From Thermacetogenium sp. UBA4966 (lineage in GTDB: Bacteria > Bacillota > DSM-12270 > Thermacetogeniales > Thermacetogeniaceae): DNA of 43,066 bases. Within the stretch, counting starts at the first letter, position 1. The number at the start of each line of letters is the position of its first letter. The notes under the pieces are model-generated. The model was given only the letters and a program-made list of their open reading frames with translations, was not told where the DNA came from and did not search any database. The stretch is from the NCBI GenBank assembly GCA_002397275.1, contig DHAA01000149.1, forward strand, positions 1-43,066, given 5' to 3'. This document shows positions 22,159-30,386 of the stretch, piece after piece. The translations under genes were made by a program, and so were the position numbers.

Positions 22159-22741
22159 CCGCTCTTTCTTTTATGGAATCGCAAATTGCCCTGATTATTT
22201 TAAAATCATCCCAGCAGGGCTTCTTCTTATTCTGATCCCTTAACAGCGCCGCCGGATGGAACGTCGGTATCAATTTAATCCCGCCCTTCGTGTAAACCTT
22301 TCCATGAACCATCGTTACCTTCGTCTGTGAGTGAATTAATCGCTGCGCGGCTACCGCCCCCAGGCATACTATTACAGATGGCTGTAGCAATTCAATTTGT
22401 CTGCTCAGGTATGGAGCACACGCATCAATTTCATCTTTTTTTGGCAAACGGTTTTCAGGCGGTCGGCATTTAACGACATTAGTAACATAAATATCACTGA
22501 TGCCTGCAGATTTAAGAATCCTATCCAGCAGCTGTCCTGCTTTCCCTACAAAAGGAATCCCCTGATCATCCTCATCCGCACCGGGAGCCTCGCCTACAAT
22601 CATGACCGGCGCATTTCGCGACCCTTTGCTAAATACTATTTGTTTTGCCTTTTTATACAGAGAACACTTCCTGCAACCTTGCATATTGCTCTCTAACTCT
22701 TCAAGGTTGTTACACTGATCTAATTTGGCATACCAATCCAT
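22145..22741 (-). CDS. Family 4 uracil-DNA glycosylase (Fe-S)
   Basis: The 198-residue protein has CRKCSLY near the start (two cysteines), GEAPGADEDDQGIPFVG (motif A), CRPPENRLP and CLGAVAAQ (the other two cysteines of the 4Fe-4S cluster) and HPAALLRD (motif B). This is the family 4 UDG signature; such enzymes remove uracil from DNA. The start is ATG at 22739-22741, with GGAGGG six bases before it. It is the first gene of the minus-strand ICE genes next to the integrase, with a terminator and twin hairpins in its leader. Its cargo role could be repair of single-stranded DNA after transfer. Confidence 0.88.
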   Translation of the reverse strand: MDWYAKLDQCNNLEELESNMQGCRKCSLYKKAKQIVFSKGSRNAPVMIVGEAPGADEDDQGIPFVGKAGQLLDRILKSAGISDIYVTNVVKCRPPENRLPKKDEIDACAPYLSRQIELLQPSVIVCLGAVAAQRLIHSQTKVTMVHGKVYTKGGIKLIPTFHPAALLRDQNKKKPCWDDFKIIRAICDSIKERAVAVG

Positions 22742-22782
22742 AAACAACCCTCCTGTTTTTTAAATTTTTACAGGTAACTGTA

Positions 22783-22800
22783 GATTGAATAAGCAGTTAA
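22783..22800 (-). promoter_or_regulatory. Hairpin in the glycosylase gene leader
   Basis: On the minus strand CTTGCAGTTAACTGCTTATT contains the stem GCAG/CTGC and has the same TTGC...GCTTAT borders as the hairpins before the paralogue, MoxR and zinc-site genes. ACAGTTACCTGT follows as a second small stem before GGAGGG. Confidence 0.4.
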
Positions 22801-22819
22801 CTGCAAGAAAATTAACACC

Positions 22820-22853
22820 AAAAAAAGAAATGCCCGGTTTATTAACCAGGCAT
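22820..22853 (-). terminator. Intrinsic terminator-like hairpin upstream of the glycosylase gene
   Basis: On the minus strand ATGCCTGGTT-AATA-AACCGGGCAT is followed by TTCTTTTTTT. No minus-strand gene ends just before it, so it may stop transcripts entering from the chromosome side or act within the leader. Confidence 0.7.
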
Positions 22854-22974
22854 CATTCCTATCCTAAAGCAGCAGGGTTTCTTGATTTAATTATCTAGAA
22901 TTGTGTTTAATCCTGTTCCACTTTCATGCGGTTTTGGTTAGAAGGTTTTGCTTTTTTTCTTGTCGAATACAGTA

Positions 22975-23004
22975 TTGATATTCTTGGATGAGTGTATTTA
23001 CAAT
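22975..23004 (+). promoter_or_regulatory. Putative integrase promoter
   Basis: TTGATA (22975-22980), an 18-base spacer and TACAAT (22999-23004) lie 28 bases before the integrase ATG. The predicted transcript would start near 23011 and include GAGGTGA as ribosome site. Confidence 0.5.
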
Positions 23005-23031
23005 GAACCTGACTAACGCCGAGGTGACGTT

Positions 23032-24171
23032 ATGGCTTCCGGCCATGTTGAACCGTATAAAAATCGAAAAAATCACTTCCGGATCACAGTTGAGTTGGGC
23101 AAGGATCCAAAAACAAAGAAGCGGAAGAGGCTAAAGCGCTCTTTCAAGGGCACGAAAAGGGCTGCAAATGCAGAACTGCGAAAGCTCCTGGATGAGGTTG
23201 AGAAGGGATTCCACTTTGAGCCGGCAGACTATACCCTTTCGGAATATCTTGAAAAGTGGTTGGCTGCTCATTCAGTTGATGAATCTACCAGAGAGAACTA
23301 CAAAATAGTGATCGACAAGCAGATCGTTCCCGAACTCGGAAGCCTGCCTCTGACCGAAGTGATGCCCATGCATGTCCAGGAATACCTTGAAAAGAAGAAA
23401 AAAAACCTGTCTGGCAGATATGTGCGGTATCACTACATGATTCTGCACAGCGCCTTCGAGCAGGCCGTCTTATGGAAAATGCGGACAACTAGCCCCATGG
23501 AGGGGGTGACGGTACCGAAAGCGCAGGAAAAAGAACAAAACGTCTTAAAGCCGGAAGAGGTAAAAGAATATACAAAAAAAATCGAAGGTGATCCCCTTTT
23601 CCCTCTGATCTACACTGCTCTTTGGACAGGAATGCGGAGATCTGAGCTTTTGGGCCTGAGGTGGCAGGATGTGGACCTGAAAGCAAAAGTTATCCGTGTC
23701 GTCCAGGCCCTACATATCGTTGACAAAGAATATGTGTTTGGCGATGTTAAATCGGAAAAGAGCAAAAGATCTATACCAATTTCGAACTCATTGACAATCC
23801 TTTTGCAAAAACTGAAAGATAGCCAGGGAGAAAAGAAATACAAAGAGCAGGACTTGGTATTTTGCAATAAGGACGGCACACCATTGAGCCCATCGACAGT
23901 AACTCACCGTTATAGGAAAATAACAACCGCAGCGGGGTACCCGGAAATAAGGCTGCATGATATGCGGCATACGCATGCAACGTTGTTGCTCAAACAAGGA
24001 GTTCATCCCAAAGTTGTCCAGGAGCGGCTGGGGCATGCCAGCATAACAACAACCATGAACATATATAGCCACGTGCTGCCGAACATACAGGAGGAGGCAG
24101 TTCTAAAACTAGAGGATATTATTGACGAAAAAGCGGAAAATGAAGAGGGCAAAAATAATAACACTAAGTAA
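23032..24171 (+). CDS. int: Tyrosine integrase of the ICE
   Basis: The 379-residue protein has an N-terminal arm-binding domain (KKRKRLKRSFKGTKRAA), a SAM-like core-binding domain (about 62-155, TLSEYLEKWLAAHS), and a catalytic domain. In the last, TGMRRSELLGLRW holds the first Arg, HDMRHTHATLLL the HxxR pair, LGHASITTTMNIYSH the final His and the nucleophile Tyr. It is of the Tn916/phage Int type. The ATG follows GAGGTGA. It ends 83 bases before the 3' end of tRNA-Leu, a usual layout for an element integrated in a tRNA gene. No excisionase gene was recognised nearby. Confidence 0.93.
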   Translation: MASGHVEPYKNRKNHFRITVELGKDPKTKKRKRLKRSFKGTKRAANAELRKLLDEVEKGFHFEPADYTLSEYLEKWLAAHSVDESTRENYKIVIDKQIVPELGSLPLTEVMPMHVQEYLEKKKKNLSGRYVRYHYMILHSAFEQAVLWKMRTTSPMEGVTVPKAQEKEQNVLKPEEVKEYTKKIEGDPLFPLIYTALWTGMRRSELLGLRWQDVDLKAKVIRVVQALHIVDKEYVFGDVKSEKSKRSIPISNSLTILLQKLKDSQGEKKYKEQDLVFCNKDGTPLSPSTVTHRYRKITTAAGYPEIRLHDMRHTHATLLLKQGVHPKVVQERLGHASITTTMNIYSHVLPNIQEEAVLKLEDIIDEKAENEEGKNNNTK

Positions 24172-24185
24172 CACCCAAAAACTTT

Positions 24186-24214
24186 GGGCACCAAACGGGC
24201 ACCAAGGGCACAAA
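24186..24214. repeat. GGGCACCAA repeats, probable integrase arm sites
   Basis: GGGCACCAA at 24186-24194 and 24197-24205 and a partial third copy (GGGCACAAA, 24206-24214) lie between the integrase stop and the tRNA 3' end. Short direct repeats at this place are usually bound by the N-terminal domain of the integrase. Confidence 0.55.
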
Positions 24215-24216
24215 TT

Positions 24217-24246
24217 AAGGCTTCCGGCGAAATCGCTGAAAGCCTT
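24217..24246. repeat. Inverted repeat next to the attachment site
   Basis: AAGGCTT (24217-24223) and AAGCCTT (24240-24246) with extra pairing inside (CGGCG with CGCTG) form a stem-loop just outside the tRNA 3' end. It may end tRNA transcription, though no clear U-run follows on the minus strand. Confidence 0.45.
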
Positions 24247-24254
24247 GGTATTGC

Positions 24255-24341
24255 TGGTGCGGAAGGCGGGATTTGAACCCGCACGCCTTTTCAGGCACTA
24301 GTCCCTCAAACTAGCGCGTATGCCGATTCCGCCACTTCCGC
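24255..24341 (-). tRNA. tRNA-Leu (anticodon GAG), ICE integration site
   Basis: The minus strand folds into a class II tRNA: acceptor GCGGAAG/CTTCCGC, a D arm, anticodon arm CTAGT-TTGAGGG-ACTAG with anticodon GAG, a long variable arm (GCCTGAAAAGGC), the T arm GCGGGTTCAAATCCCGC, discriminator A and an encoded CCA (24255-24257). The integrase gene and repeats directly beyond the 3' end mark it as the attachment site. The element seems to have restored the 3' end, since the gene is whole. Confidence 0.95.
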
Positions 24342-24415
24342 ATTTGAATTGATCTCCCTGCTCAAACGCCGTAAATATAGGACGCCTTTCCCACGGCAGG
24401 GTTGAGTACTTTTGT

Positions 24416-24444
24416 ATTATAAGGAGAAACTGCGCTTTTGTCAA
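24416..24444 (-). promoter_or_regulatory. Consensus promoter of tRNA-Leu
   Basis: On the minus strand TTGACA (24439-24444), a 17-base spacer and TATAAT (24416-24421) form a perfect vegetative promoter about 75 bases before the tRNA 5' end. Confidence 0.85.
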
Positions 24445-24523
24445 CCGCAGCCGCGGCGGCGCCACGTCGGGTCTGTCCGGGGACCTGAGAACCAGGCCCC
24501 GCTTGCTGCGCCTCTATCAGCCT

Positions 24524-24754
24524 TTAGCAGCCCGGGCATCCTCCGCAGCTGCCCTTTGAACACCCTCCCGAAGAGGAGGAACTCCCCGCGCTGTCACTGC
24601 CGGAACTTCCTTTTAAGAAAGAAACACCGGTAAAAAGTTGTTGAATGTTGCCGCTCCGGCATGAGGGGCAGACCACCTTCAACCTTCCGGATATAGTAGT
24701 GAACTGTGCAAAGCGGTTTCCGCATTTTTTGCATTCAAAATCATATGTCGGCAT
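24524..24754 (-). CDS. FmdB-family zinc-ribbon protein
   Basis: The 76-residue protein begins MPTYDFECKKCGNRF and has a second CPSCRSG pair at about 31-34, together a zinc ribbon of the FmdB type. A Ser/Gly-rich tail with further cysteines (GGCSKGSCGGCPGC) follows. FmdB proteins are small putative regulators; the function is not settled. It is the first chromosomal gene beyond the tRNA. Confidence 0.85.
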   Translation of the reverse strand: MPTYDFECKKCGNRFAQFTTISGRLKVVCPSCRSGNIQQLFTGVSFLKGSSGSDSAGSSSSSGGCSKGSCGGCPGC

Positions 24755-24873
24755 TTAACCCACCATCCTTTCATACTTCATTCTAATACCGGACACTTGC
24801 ATTGTAAAGTCGCTTCAATTTCGCCCCAAATTCGCAAATCTAAGAATACCGGCGGCCAATTCTTATCAGAAAA

Positions 24874-27063
24874 CTAATCTCCTGCTTCAGCCATACGATC
24901 GAACGCCGGCAGATAAATTTCAAAAATACTGCCATTGTCCGGTTTGCTTTCTACGTTAATCCATCCTCCATGAGATTTTACGATACCGTAAACTACCGGC
25001 AGTCCCAGTCCTATACCGTTATAATTGCCTTTCGTCGTAAAAAAAGGCTCGAAAATGCGGTCTTTAAGCTGTTCATCGAAACCCATGCCTGTGTCCGCTA
25101 CCGAAAGGCATATGTACTTGTCTGCCGAAGAGCCTTTATATTCCGGCAGCTCAGCCGATAGATCATGGTTTATATTCCTTGTTTTAATGATCAGCCGCCC
25201 TCCTTTAGGCATTGCATCCCTGGCATTAAGCGTCAGATTAATTATTATTTGATCCATATTTGTGGAGTCTGCATTGATCAAATATAGGTCGGGCGCCAGG
25301 TCAAACTGCAGATCAATATCATCTTCAAGCAGACGATCTATAACATTTTGCAGCAGTATAAGATTATGGTTGAGATCAATAGCCGCTTTAAACTGGGGCT
25401 GTTTTCTGCCGAAGATCATCAACTGACGGGTAAGGTTCGCCGATCTATCCGCGGCGGTATAAATTTTTCTGAAAATATCACAAAGGCGCTCTTCCTTAAC
25501 CTGCGGCAAATAGAGGTCTACGCATGCCTGGATAATAGTCAATTGATTGTTGATATCATGGGCCATCCCTCCGGCAAGCTGCCCGATAGCATCCATTTTT
25601 TGTGCCTGAAAGAGCTGTCTCTGGGTTCTGTTTAGCTTTTCAAAGGCCGTCTTTGTTTCTGCAAAAATTCTTGTATTTTCCATAACGGAGGAAATAAAAG
25701 AGGCAATATTGTCGGCGAGGGTCCGTTTCCTCTGAGAAAAACCGTCTACATGCTGAGAAGCAAGGGATAAAACTCCATAGAGCCGCTCTCCGTAGTATAT
25801 CGGGATTAAATAACAGGAACGAACCTTTATATCCCGCCCGATCATTGTACAAACCGGTTCGGCAAAAACATCCGGTATATAAATTGCTTTTCTGGTCTCT
25901 CCAGCCACACCTATAAAACCCCGTTTTTCCCCCAGCTTAAAGGATGATATTTTATTTATTAAAGAATGTTCTGTTTGATTCAGGCATGTTAAGTTGATCA
26001 AGTTAAGCGACTTGGAAGATTTATCATAGGCATAGTAAGCACCGGACGTTTCTATCAGTTCGCAAACGACCTCTAAAGCATAACCCGCCACCACTTCTTC
26101 ATACCCGGCTGATTGCAGACAAACAGACAGATCCGCAACGCTGCGTATTTCATCATGATGCCTCACAGAGGCGCCAGATACCTCTTCCAGAGCCCCCAAC
26201 ATAGCATTATAAATATTTTGCTGCGCCTGCAGCACCTTCTCCATTTCTTTGAGGGACGTGATATCTTCACCGACAATGAGCAGGTAGGGGCAATTGCTTT
26301 GAGTTTCCTTGATGGAGGAGATAGTCAATCTTGCCCAAACCACTTCCCCATCCTTGCGTCTGAACCTTTTTTCTATTACATAATTCGTTTTTTCCGATTG
26401 AAAAAGAGCCATACGTAAATGCATAACAATATCCTTATCTTCCTCGTCAACATAAGCAGAAATCCGGTTTCCCAGGATTTGGTCCCGAAAGTATCCAAGG
26501 AAGCTGCAAAAGGCTTCGTTTATAGTTATAACAAACCCATCCTCATTCACCAGGGCGATTCCCACAGAACTATTATTAAATAAATGGTTAAACCGCGTTT
26601 CCCTTTCTCTGAGGATGGCCGGCGGCTTTTTGCGGCCGGTGGATTCCCCCCCGCGCCCTAAGCAGATTACTCTCCTAACCTGCCCCTCTTTATCAAAGAA
26701 TAACTGTCCCGTATCTTCAAGCCAAATATAATGGCCCTCTTTATGCCTGCAGCGGTATTCTGTCTTCTTTTGCCTGCCTGTTCGGGAGCAATTACTATAG
26801 GAGGCGGACAGCGCATCTAGGTCATCCGGGTGCACCAAATCAAAAACTGACATTTCCACCAACTCTTTTTTGGAAAACCCTAAAGCTTTTCCAAACGAAG
26901 GGCTAAGATACATAAATTGACCGCTTTTATTCGCAATAGCTATACCATCCTTCGATTGTTCAAGCATATCGCTCAGCAAAATTTCATGCGGCTCAAAATT
27001 AATTAGGCAGCCGGTATGCAGCTGCTTGGGTAAAACAATACCTTTTGTTAAATAACTGGTCAC
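24874..27063 (-). CDS. PAS-PAS-GAF sensor histidine kinase
   Basis: The protein of 729 residues has two PAS domains (about 25-140 and 155-275), a GAF domain (about 320-460), a histidine kinase dimerisation segment with GGMAHDINNQLTII (His near 502) and a C-terminal ATPase domain with NLTLNARDAMPKGG (N box), VADTGMGF (G1), FFTTKGNYNGIGLGL (F and G2 boxes). It has no membrane helix, so it probably senses a cytoplasmic signal. No response regulator lies next to it. The start is GTG at 27061-27063 with GGAGG seven bases before; an ATG at 27084 contains that site. A TATAAT lies just upstream. Confidence 0.9.
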   Translation of the reverse strand: MTSYLTKGIVLPKQLHTGCLINFEPHEILLSDMLEQSKDGIAIANKSGQFMYLSPSFGKALGFSKKELVEMSVFDLVHPDDLDALSASYSNCSRTGRQKKTEYRCRHKEGHYIWLEDTGQLFFDKEGQVRRVICLGRGGESTGRKKPPAILRERETRFNHLFNNSSVGIALVNEDGFVITINEAFCSFLGYFRDQILGNRISAYVDEEDKDIVMHLRMALFQSEKTNYVIEKRFRRKDGEVVWARLTISSIKETQSNCPYLLIVGEDITSLKEMEKVLQAQQNIYNAMLGALEEVSGASVRHHDEIRSVADLSVCLQSAGYEEVVAGYALEVVCELIETSGAYYAYDKSSKSLNLINLTCLNQTEHSLINKISSFKLGEKRGFIGVAGETRKAIYIPDVFAEPVCTMIGRDIKVRSCYLIPIYYGERLYGVLSLASQHVDGFSQRKRTLADNIASFISSVMENTRIFAETKTAFEKLNRTQRQLFQAQKMDAIGQLAGGMAHDINNQLTIIQACVDLYLPQVKEERLCDIFRKIYTAADRSANLTRQLMIFGRKQPQFKAAIDLNHNLILLQNVIDRLLEDDIDLQFDLAPDLYLINADSTNMDQIIINLTLNARDAMPKGGRLIIKTRNINHDLSAELPEYKGSSADKYICLSVADTGMGFDEQLKDRIFEPFFTTKGNYNGIGLGLPVVYGIVKSHGGWINVESKPDNGSIFEIYLPAFDRMAEAGD

Positions 27064-27233
27064 GACACATCCTCCACCGCGCATTATATACCCATATATT
27101 GGTATTTGCGACTATTTTTTGTACGCTGATTATTTCTACATGGTTACATTGATTCCTGCAATGGAAGATTATTTTTTTCATTACATATATCGACAATTTT
27201 CTCGTCATACTTTATGAGAAAACTCCTATTATT

Positions 27234-27281
27234 AACGCCCCCTTCAATGCCAAATCACTGAATGACCTATGAAGAGGGCGT
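27234..27281. repeat. Inverted repeat between the kinase and phosphoribosyltransferase genes
   Basis: AACGCCCCCTTCA (27234-27246) and TGAAGAGGGCGT (27270-27281) pair with one mismatch around a loop of about 23 bases. It lies just after the nicotinate phosphoribosyltransferase stop and may end that transcript, although no U-run follows. The rest of the 230-base gap to the kinase gene is AT-rich with nothing else clear. Confidence 0.4.
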
Positions 27282-27293
27282 CTCTCATATGAC

Positions 27294-28334
27294 TTATTTC
27301 ATTTTTACAAGGCGTTTATTGTCAGCCAACCCGGGTATCCGCCCTCTCTTAGTGATGGGGCTGCCGTTTATCTCCTTAAGGTCAAGGGTCATGTCTATGG
27401 GACAGGCAGCGGAAATGTAGCTTCCCACCCCGAAGGCATCGGCGCCTGCCTCGCTCAAGTTCCTGATGCGCTCCGGGGTCAACCCTCCGGACACAAAGAT
27501 CTGTACATGACGAAAGCCTTTCTGGTCAAGGCGCGCCCGGATCTCTTTAACCAGGTCAATGGTAACGCCCCCCCGTTCACCGGGAGTATCCAGGCGTACG
27601 CCGTTCAACTCATCACCTAGCGCTTCGGCGACCCGGACCGATTCCTCCGCCTCATCTTTAAAGGTATCCACCAGCACTGTACGCGGGGCGTCAGGCGGCA
27701 TCAATTCATTGTACGCCTGGGCGGCTTTTACCGTATCCCCGATGATCAGGATCATGGCATGGGGAATAGTTCCCTGAGGTTTACGTCCGACAAGTTTAGC
27801 GGCCAATATGCAGCTTGCCCCGTCGCAACCACCAACAACAGCCGCTCTTTCCATAACCGGGGCGACTGCGGGATGAATGTGGCGCGCCCCGAAACATAAA
27901 ACCGGTTTATCGGGAGAGGCGTCTTTGACTTCCCGGGCGGCGGTAGCCCAACCTGAGGAACTGGCCAAAAGACCAAGGAGCGGCGTTTCGTAAACGCCGA
28001 ACTCCCCATAAGGCCCCTTGATGCGCAACACAACCTCTTTGGACTGCATGGGTTTTCCTTCGGGAAGCGCCCAGATTTCCACATCCTTATCACTGAGAAG
28101 ATTCACCACTTCTTCAATACCGGCGAAAACACCGTCTCTCCGGCAAAACACCTCAGCCGTTGCCACTGTATCAGCGAGTCCCATACGGCTTAAAATCTCG
28201 TGCGTCCTTACAAAATAAATATCAGACGTCGCTCCGCTCAATATTTCTTCCGGCGTTGCGGAATACATTTTGCGTTCAGGCTTTATTTCTATCTCCTCAA
28301 CTTCAGCCAGTGATCGAATCAGAGAGCTCTTCAA
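27294..28334 (-). CDS. pncB: Nicotinate phosphoribosyltransferase (short form)
   Basis: The protein of 346 residues has FVRTHEIL, FGARHIHPAVAPVMERAA, GTIPHAMILIIGD, VRLDTPGERGG and FVSGGLTPERI, which match the short nicotinate phosphoribosyltransferases of archaea and Firmicutes. The enzyme turns nicotinate and PRPP into nicotinate mononucleotide for NAD salvage. nadE lies about 8 kb away on the same strand. The start is TTG at 28332-28334, placed behind AAAGGGG; the TTG at 28352 lacks a ribosome site. The phosphoribosyl-binding residues are present, so activity is likely. Confidence 0.85.
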   Translation of the reverse strand: MKSSLIRSLAEVEEIEIKPERKMYSATPEEILSGATSDIYFVRTHEILSRMGLADTVATAEVFCRRDGVFAGIEEVVNLLSDKDVEIWALPEGKPMQSKEVVLRIKGPYGEFGVYETPLLGLLASSSGWATAAREVKDASPDKPVLCFGARHIHPAVAPVMERAAVVGGCDGASCILAAKLVGRKPQGTIPHAMILIIGDTVKAAQAYNELMPPDAPRTVLVDTFKDEAEESVRVAEALGDELNGVRLDTPGERGGVTIDLVKEIRARLDQKGFRHVQIFVSGGLTPERIRNLSEAGADAFGVGSYISAACPIDMTLDLKEINGSPITKRGRIPGLADNKRLVKMK

Positions 28335-28400
28335 ACCATATACCCCTTTCAATGATAGACTGTAGTGTGAATTTCTCCAGTATACCCCTCATTTCCTCTC

Positions 28401-28967
28401 TCATTCGTATAAATATTGATAAATCTCGTAATTTCTAAGAACTGATTCAGTATATTCCCTGGTCTCCGGAAAAGGAATAGCTTCCAGATCCGTCTTGACG
28501 CCTTTCCATTCGCCTGAACTCAGCCATTTGCCGACATTCCCCCTCCCTGCGTTATAAGCGGCGAGAGCCGCTACCGTATTTCCGTCGAATTCCTGAAGAA
28601 GGTTGGAGAAATACCAGCTCCCGATTAGCAAATTAACCTGCGGTTGGCAGAGCAAATCCTCGTGATAGCCTTTCAGCTCCATCTGCTGAGCCGCCCACTC
28701 AGCCGTGCTCGGCATGACCTGCATCAGACCCGCGGCTCCCATCTCTGAACGGGCGCCCGGATTGAATCCGCTCTCTACCTTAGCCATAGCCGCCAGAAGG
28801 GTTGGGGCAACGCCGGTATCGCTCCCCGCCTCAACCATTTCTTGTTTGTACGGCCAGGGGTAGAACACCTTCCAGAACCACTTGGATTGAAGCAATACAA
28901 CGACTCCCGCCAAAATCAGGACTATGATTATCAACAGGCGCAGCCGCCCCGTATTTACAAATAACAT
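28401..28967 (-). CDS. SLT-type lytic transglycosylase
   Basis: The 188-residue protein has a membrane anchor (about 9-27) and an SLT domain with AAMAKVESGFNP (catalytic Glu), EMGAAGLMQVMPST and ALAAYNAGRGNV. It cuts peptidoglycan from the outer face of the membrane. The start lies three bases after the coaE stop, so the two are linked. Homologues in clostridia are found at this place in the coaE-polA block. Confidence 0.9.
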   Translation of the reverse strand: MLFVNTGRLRLLIIIVLILAGVVVLLQSKWFWKVFYPWPYKQEMVEAGSDTGVAPTLLAAMAKVESGFNPGARSEMGAAGLMQVMPSTAEWAAQQMELKGYHEDLLCQPQVNLLIGSWYFSNLLQEFDGNTVAALAAYNAGRGNVGKWLSSGEWKGVKTDLEAIPFPETREYTESVLRNYEIYQYLYE

Positions 28968-28970
28968 CTC

Positions 28971-29600
28971 CTAACTCCCATTCACCGGCATACGGTTTTG
29001 TTTGAGGGTTATCTCCCTCCAAATCTCTTCCACTTGCTTTTTCGTTTCTTCACGGGCAAAACGGTTGTCGATGATGCGGTCGGCTCTTTTGATCTTCTCC
29101 TCAAGGGGCATTTGGGCAGTGATCCTGCGTTTGGCCTCTTCCGCAGAGAGGTTGTCCCTTTTCATCAGCCTGGCAAGCTGTGTAGCGGCATCTACCGCCA
29201 CCACCCATACCTCGTCCGCCAGCCTCTCTAAGCCCAGCTCCAGGAGAATTGGCGCGTCTATAACCACGATTCTCTGATCACCTGATTGCTTATGCTGATG
29301 CAGCTGTCTTTCGATCTCCGCGATGATCAGGGGGTGTGTGATCTTGTTTAATGCATCCAGCTTGCCGGCATCAGCAAAGGCAACCCTGCCCAGTTCCTTT
29401 CTCTCAATGGTCAGGTCTTTGTTCAAAATACCTGCGCCGAATTGATCCACGATCTTTTGCCAGCCCTGCTTGCCCGGTTCCACCACCTGGCGGGCAATGA
29501 GATCTGAGTCGATAATTTGCCCGCCGAGTTCTCTGATCATTGAGCTGACAAGACTTTTTCCGGTGGCAATGCCGCCGGTTAATCCGATCACATATTCCAA
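28971..29600 (-). CDS. coaE: Dephospho-CoA kinase
   Basis: The protein of 209 residues starts LEYVIGLTGGIATGKS (P-loop) and has DSDLIARQVV, HPLIIAEIE and DAPILLELGLE, the standard CoaE motifs. It catalyses the last step of coenzyme A synthesis. TTG at 29598-29600 has GGAGG nine bases upstream; an ATG at 29622-29624 would overlap the ytaF stop. Family length is about 200, in agreement. Confidence 0.92.
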   Translation of the reverse strand: MEYVIGLTGGIATGKSLVSSMIRELGGQIIDSDLIARQVVEPGKQGWQKIVDQFGAGILNKDLTIERKELGRVAFADAGKLDALNKITHPLIIAEIERQLHQHKQSGDQRIVVIDAPILLELGLERLADEVWVVAVDAATQLARLMKRDNLSAEEAKRRITAQMPLEEKIKRADRIIDNRFAREETKKQVEEIWREITLKQNRMPVNGS

Positions 29601-29620
29601 TACCGCTTTCCTCCAGATTG

Positions 29621-30262
29621 TCATATAATTTTGAGAATGCCCAGCGCACACAAAAGGATACCGGCAATCAAAGGCCCCTGCGAGCGTACCCAGTCCAGAG
29701 AGGAGGAGCGCCCTAAATAAATCCCCGACAGAAGAAAACACTGTTGAAATAAGGCGATGAGCAAAACGGTGCTCATCCCCCCGGAACCGGCTAAGGCAAC
29801 CCCAAAAACCGCGCCCAGTGCATCTATGGAAAGGGCCAAAGCCAAAAAAAGAGATTCCCGGATGCTGATCACTCCGGAAGCATCGATGTCTGCGTTGACC
29901 GGCTCCTCAAAGATCTGGATGATCACCGCCAGTGAGGCCAGCCGTAATTCCACTACTTTTTTAACCTTCTCCTCTTCCTGAATAATATACCTATTCTTTT
30001 TCCGCAGGCGAAATAACCACCATAATCCTATCCCCAACAGGATTATGCCCCCCAGCCGTTCACTCCACCCGCCGGGGATACCCCGCGCCGCCGCGGCGCC
30101 GCAAAAAACCGAAACCCCCACAATGAGCATAGAGGCGCAGATCAATGCGCAATATGACGACAGAGGGATTTTTATCCTGCGCAGTCCATAAGCGAAGCCG
30201 GCGCTGAAAGCATCCAAACTCAAAGCTACGGCAAAAAAAATTAATTCACTATAAGCTGTCAT
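29621..30262 (-). CDS. ytaF: YtaF-like sporulation membrane protein
   Basis: The protein of 213 residues has six hydrophobic helices in two related halves, each with an LSLDAFSAGFAYG or LSIDALGAVFGVAL motif, as in the MntP/YtaF family. YtaF is a sporulation-associated membrane protein whose substrate is unknown; MntP exports manganese. The ATG at 30260-30262 follows GGGGTGAGGTGG. Position between mutM and coaE is usual for the clostridial YtaF. Confidence 0.85.
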   Translation of the reverse strand: MTAYSELIFFAVALSLDAFSAGFAYGLRRIKIPLSSYCALICASMLIVGVSVFCGAAAARGIPGGWSERLGGIILLGIGLWWLFRLRKKNRYIIQEEEKVKKVVELRLASLAVIIQIFEEPVNADIDASGVISIRESLFLALALSIDALGAVFGVALAGSGGMSTVLLIALFQQCFLLSGIYLGRSSSLDWVRSQGPLIAGILLCALGILKII

Positions 30263-30386
30263 CCACCTCACCCCTGCCTGAAAACAGAAGCCCGCGCATT
30301 CACCCTCTGTTTCCATTCTCTGCTACTGAGTTGCTGCATGAGCATCTAACTACAATCTATTAAGCAGGAGTATCGATGGTGTGTGT

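Noticed and set aside
24476..24500. GGGGCCTGG...CAGGTCCCC hairpin after the FmdB-type gene
   Set aside because: The stem is good but no U-run follows on the minus strand, so I do not call it a terminator.
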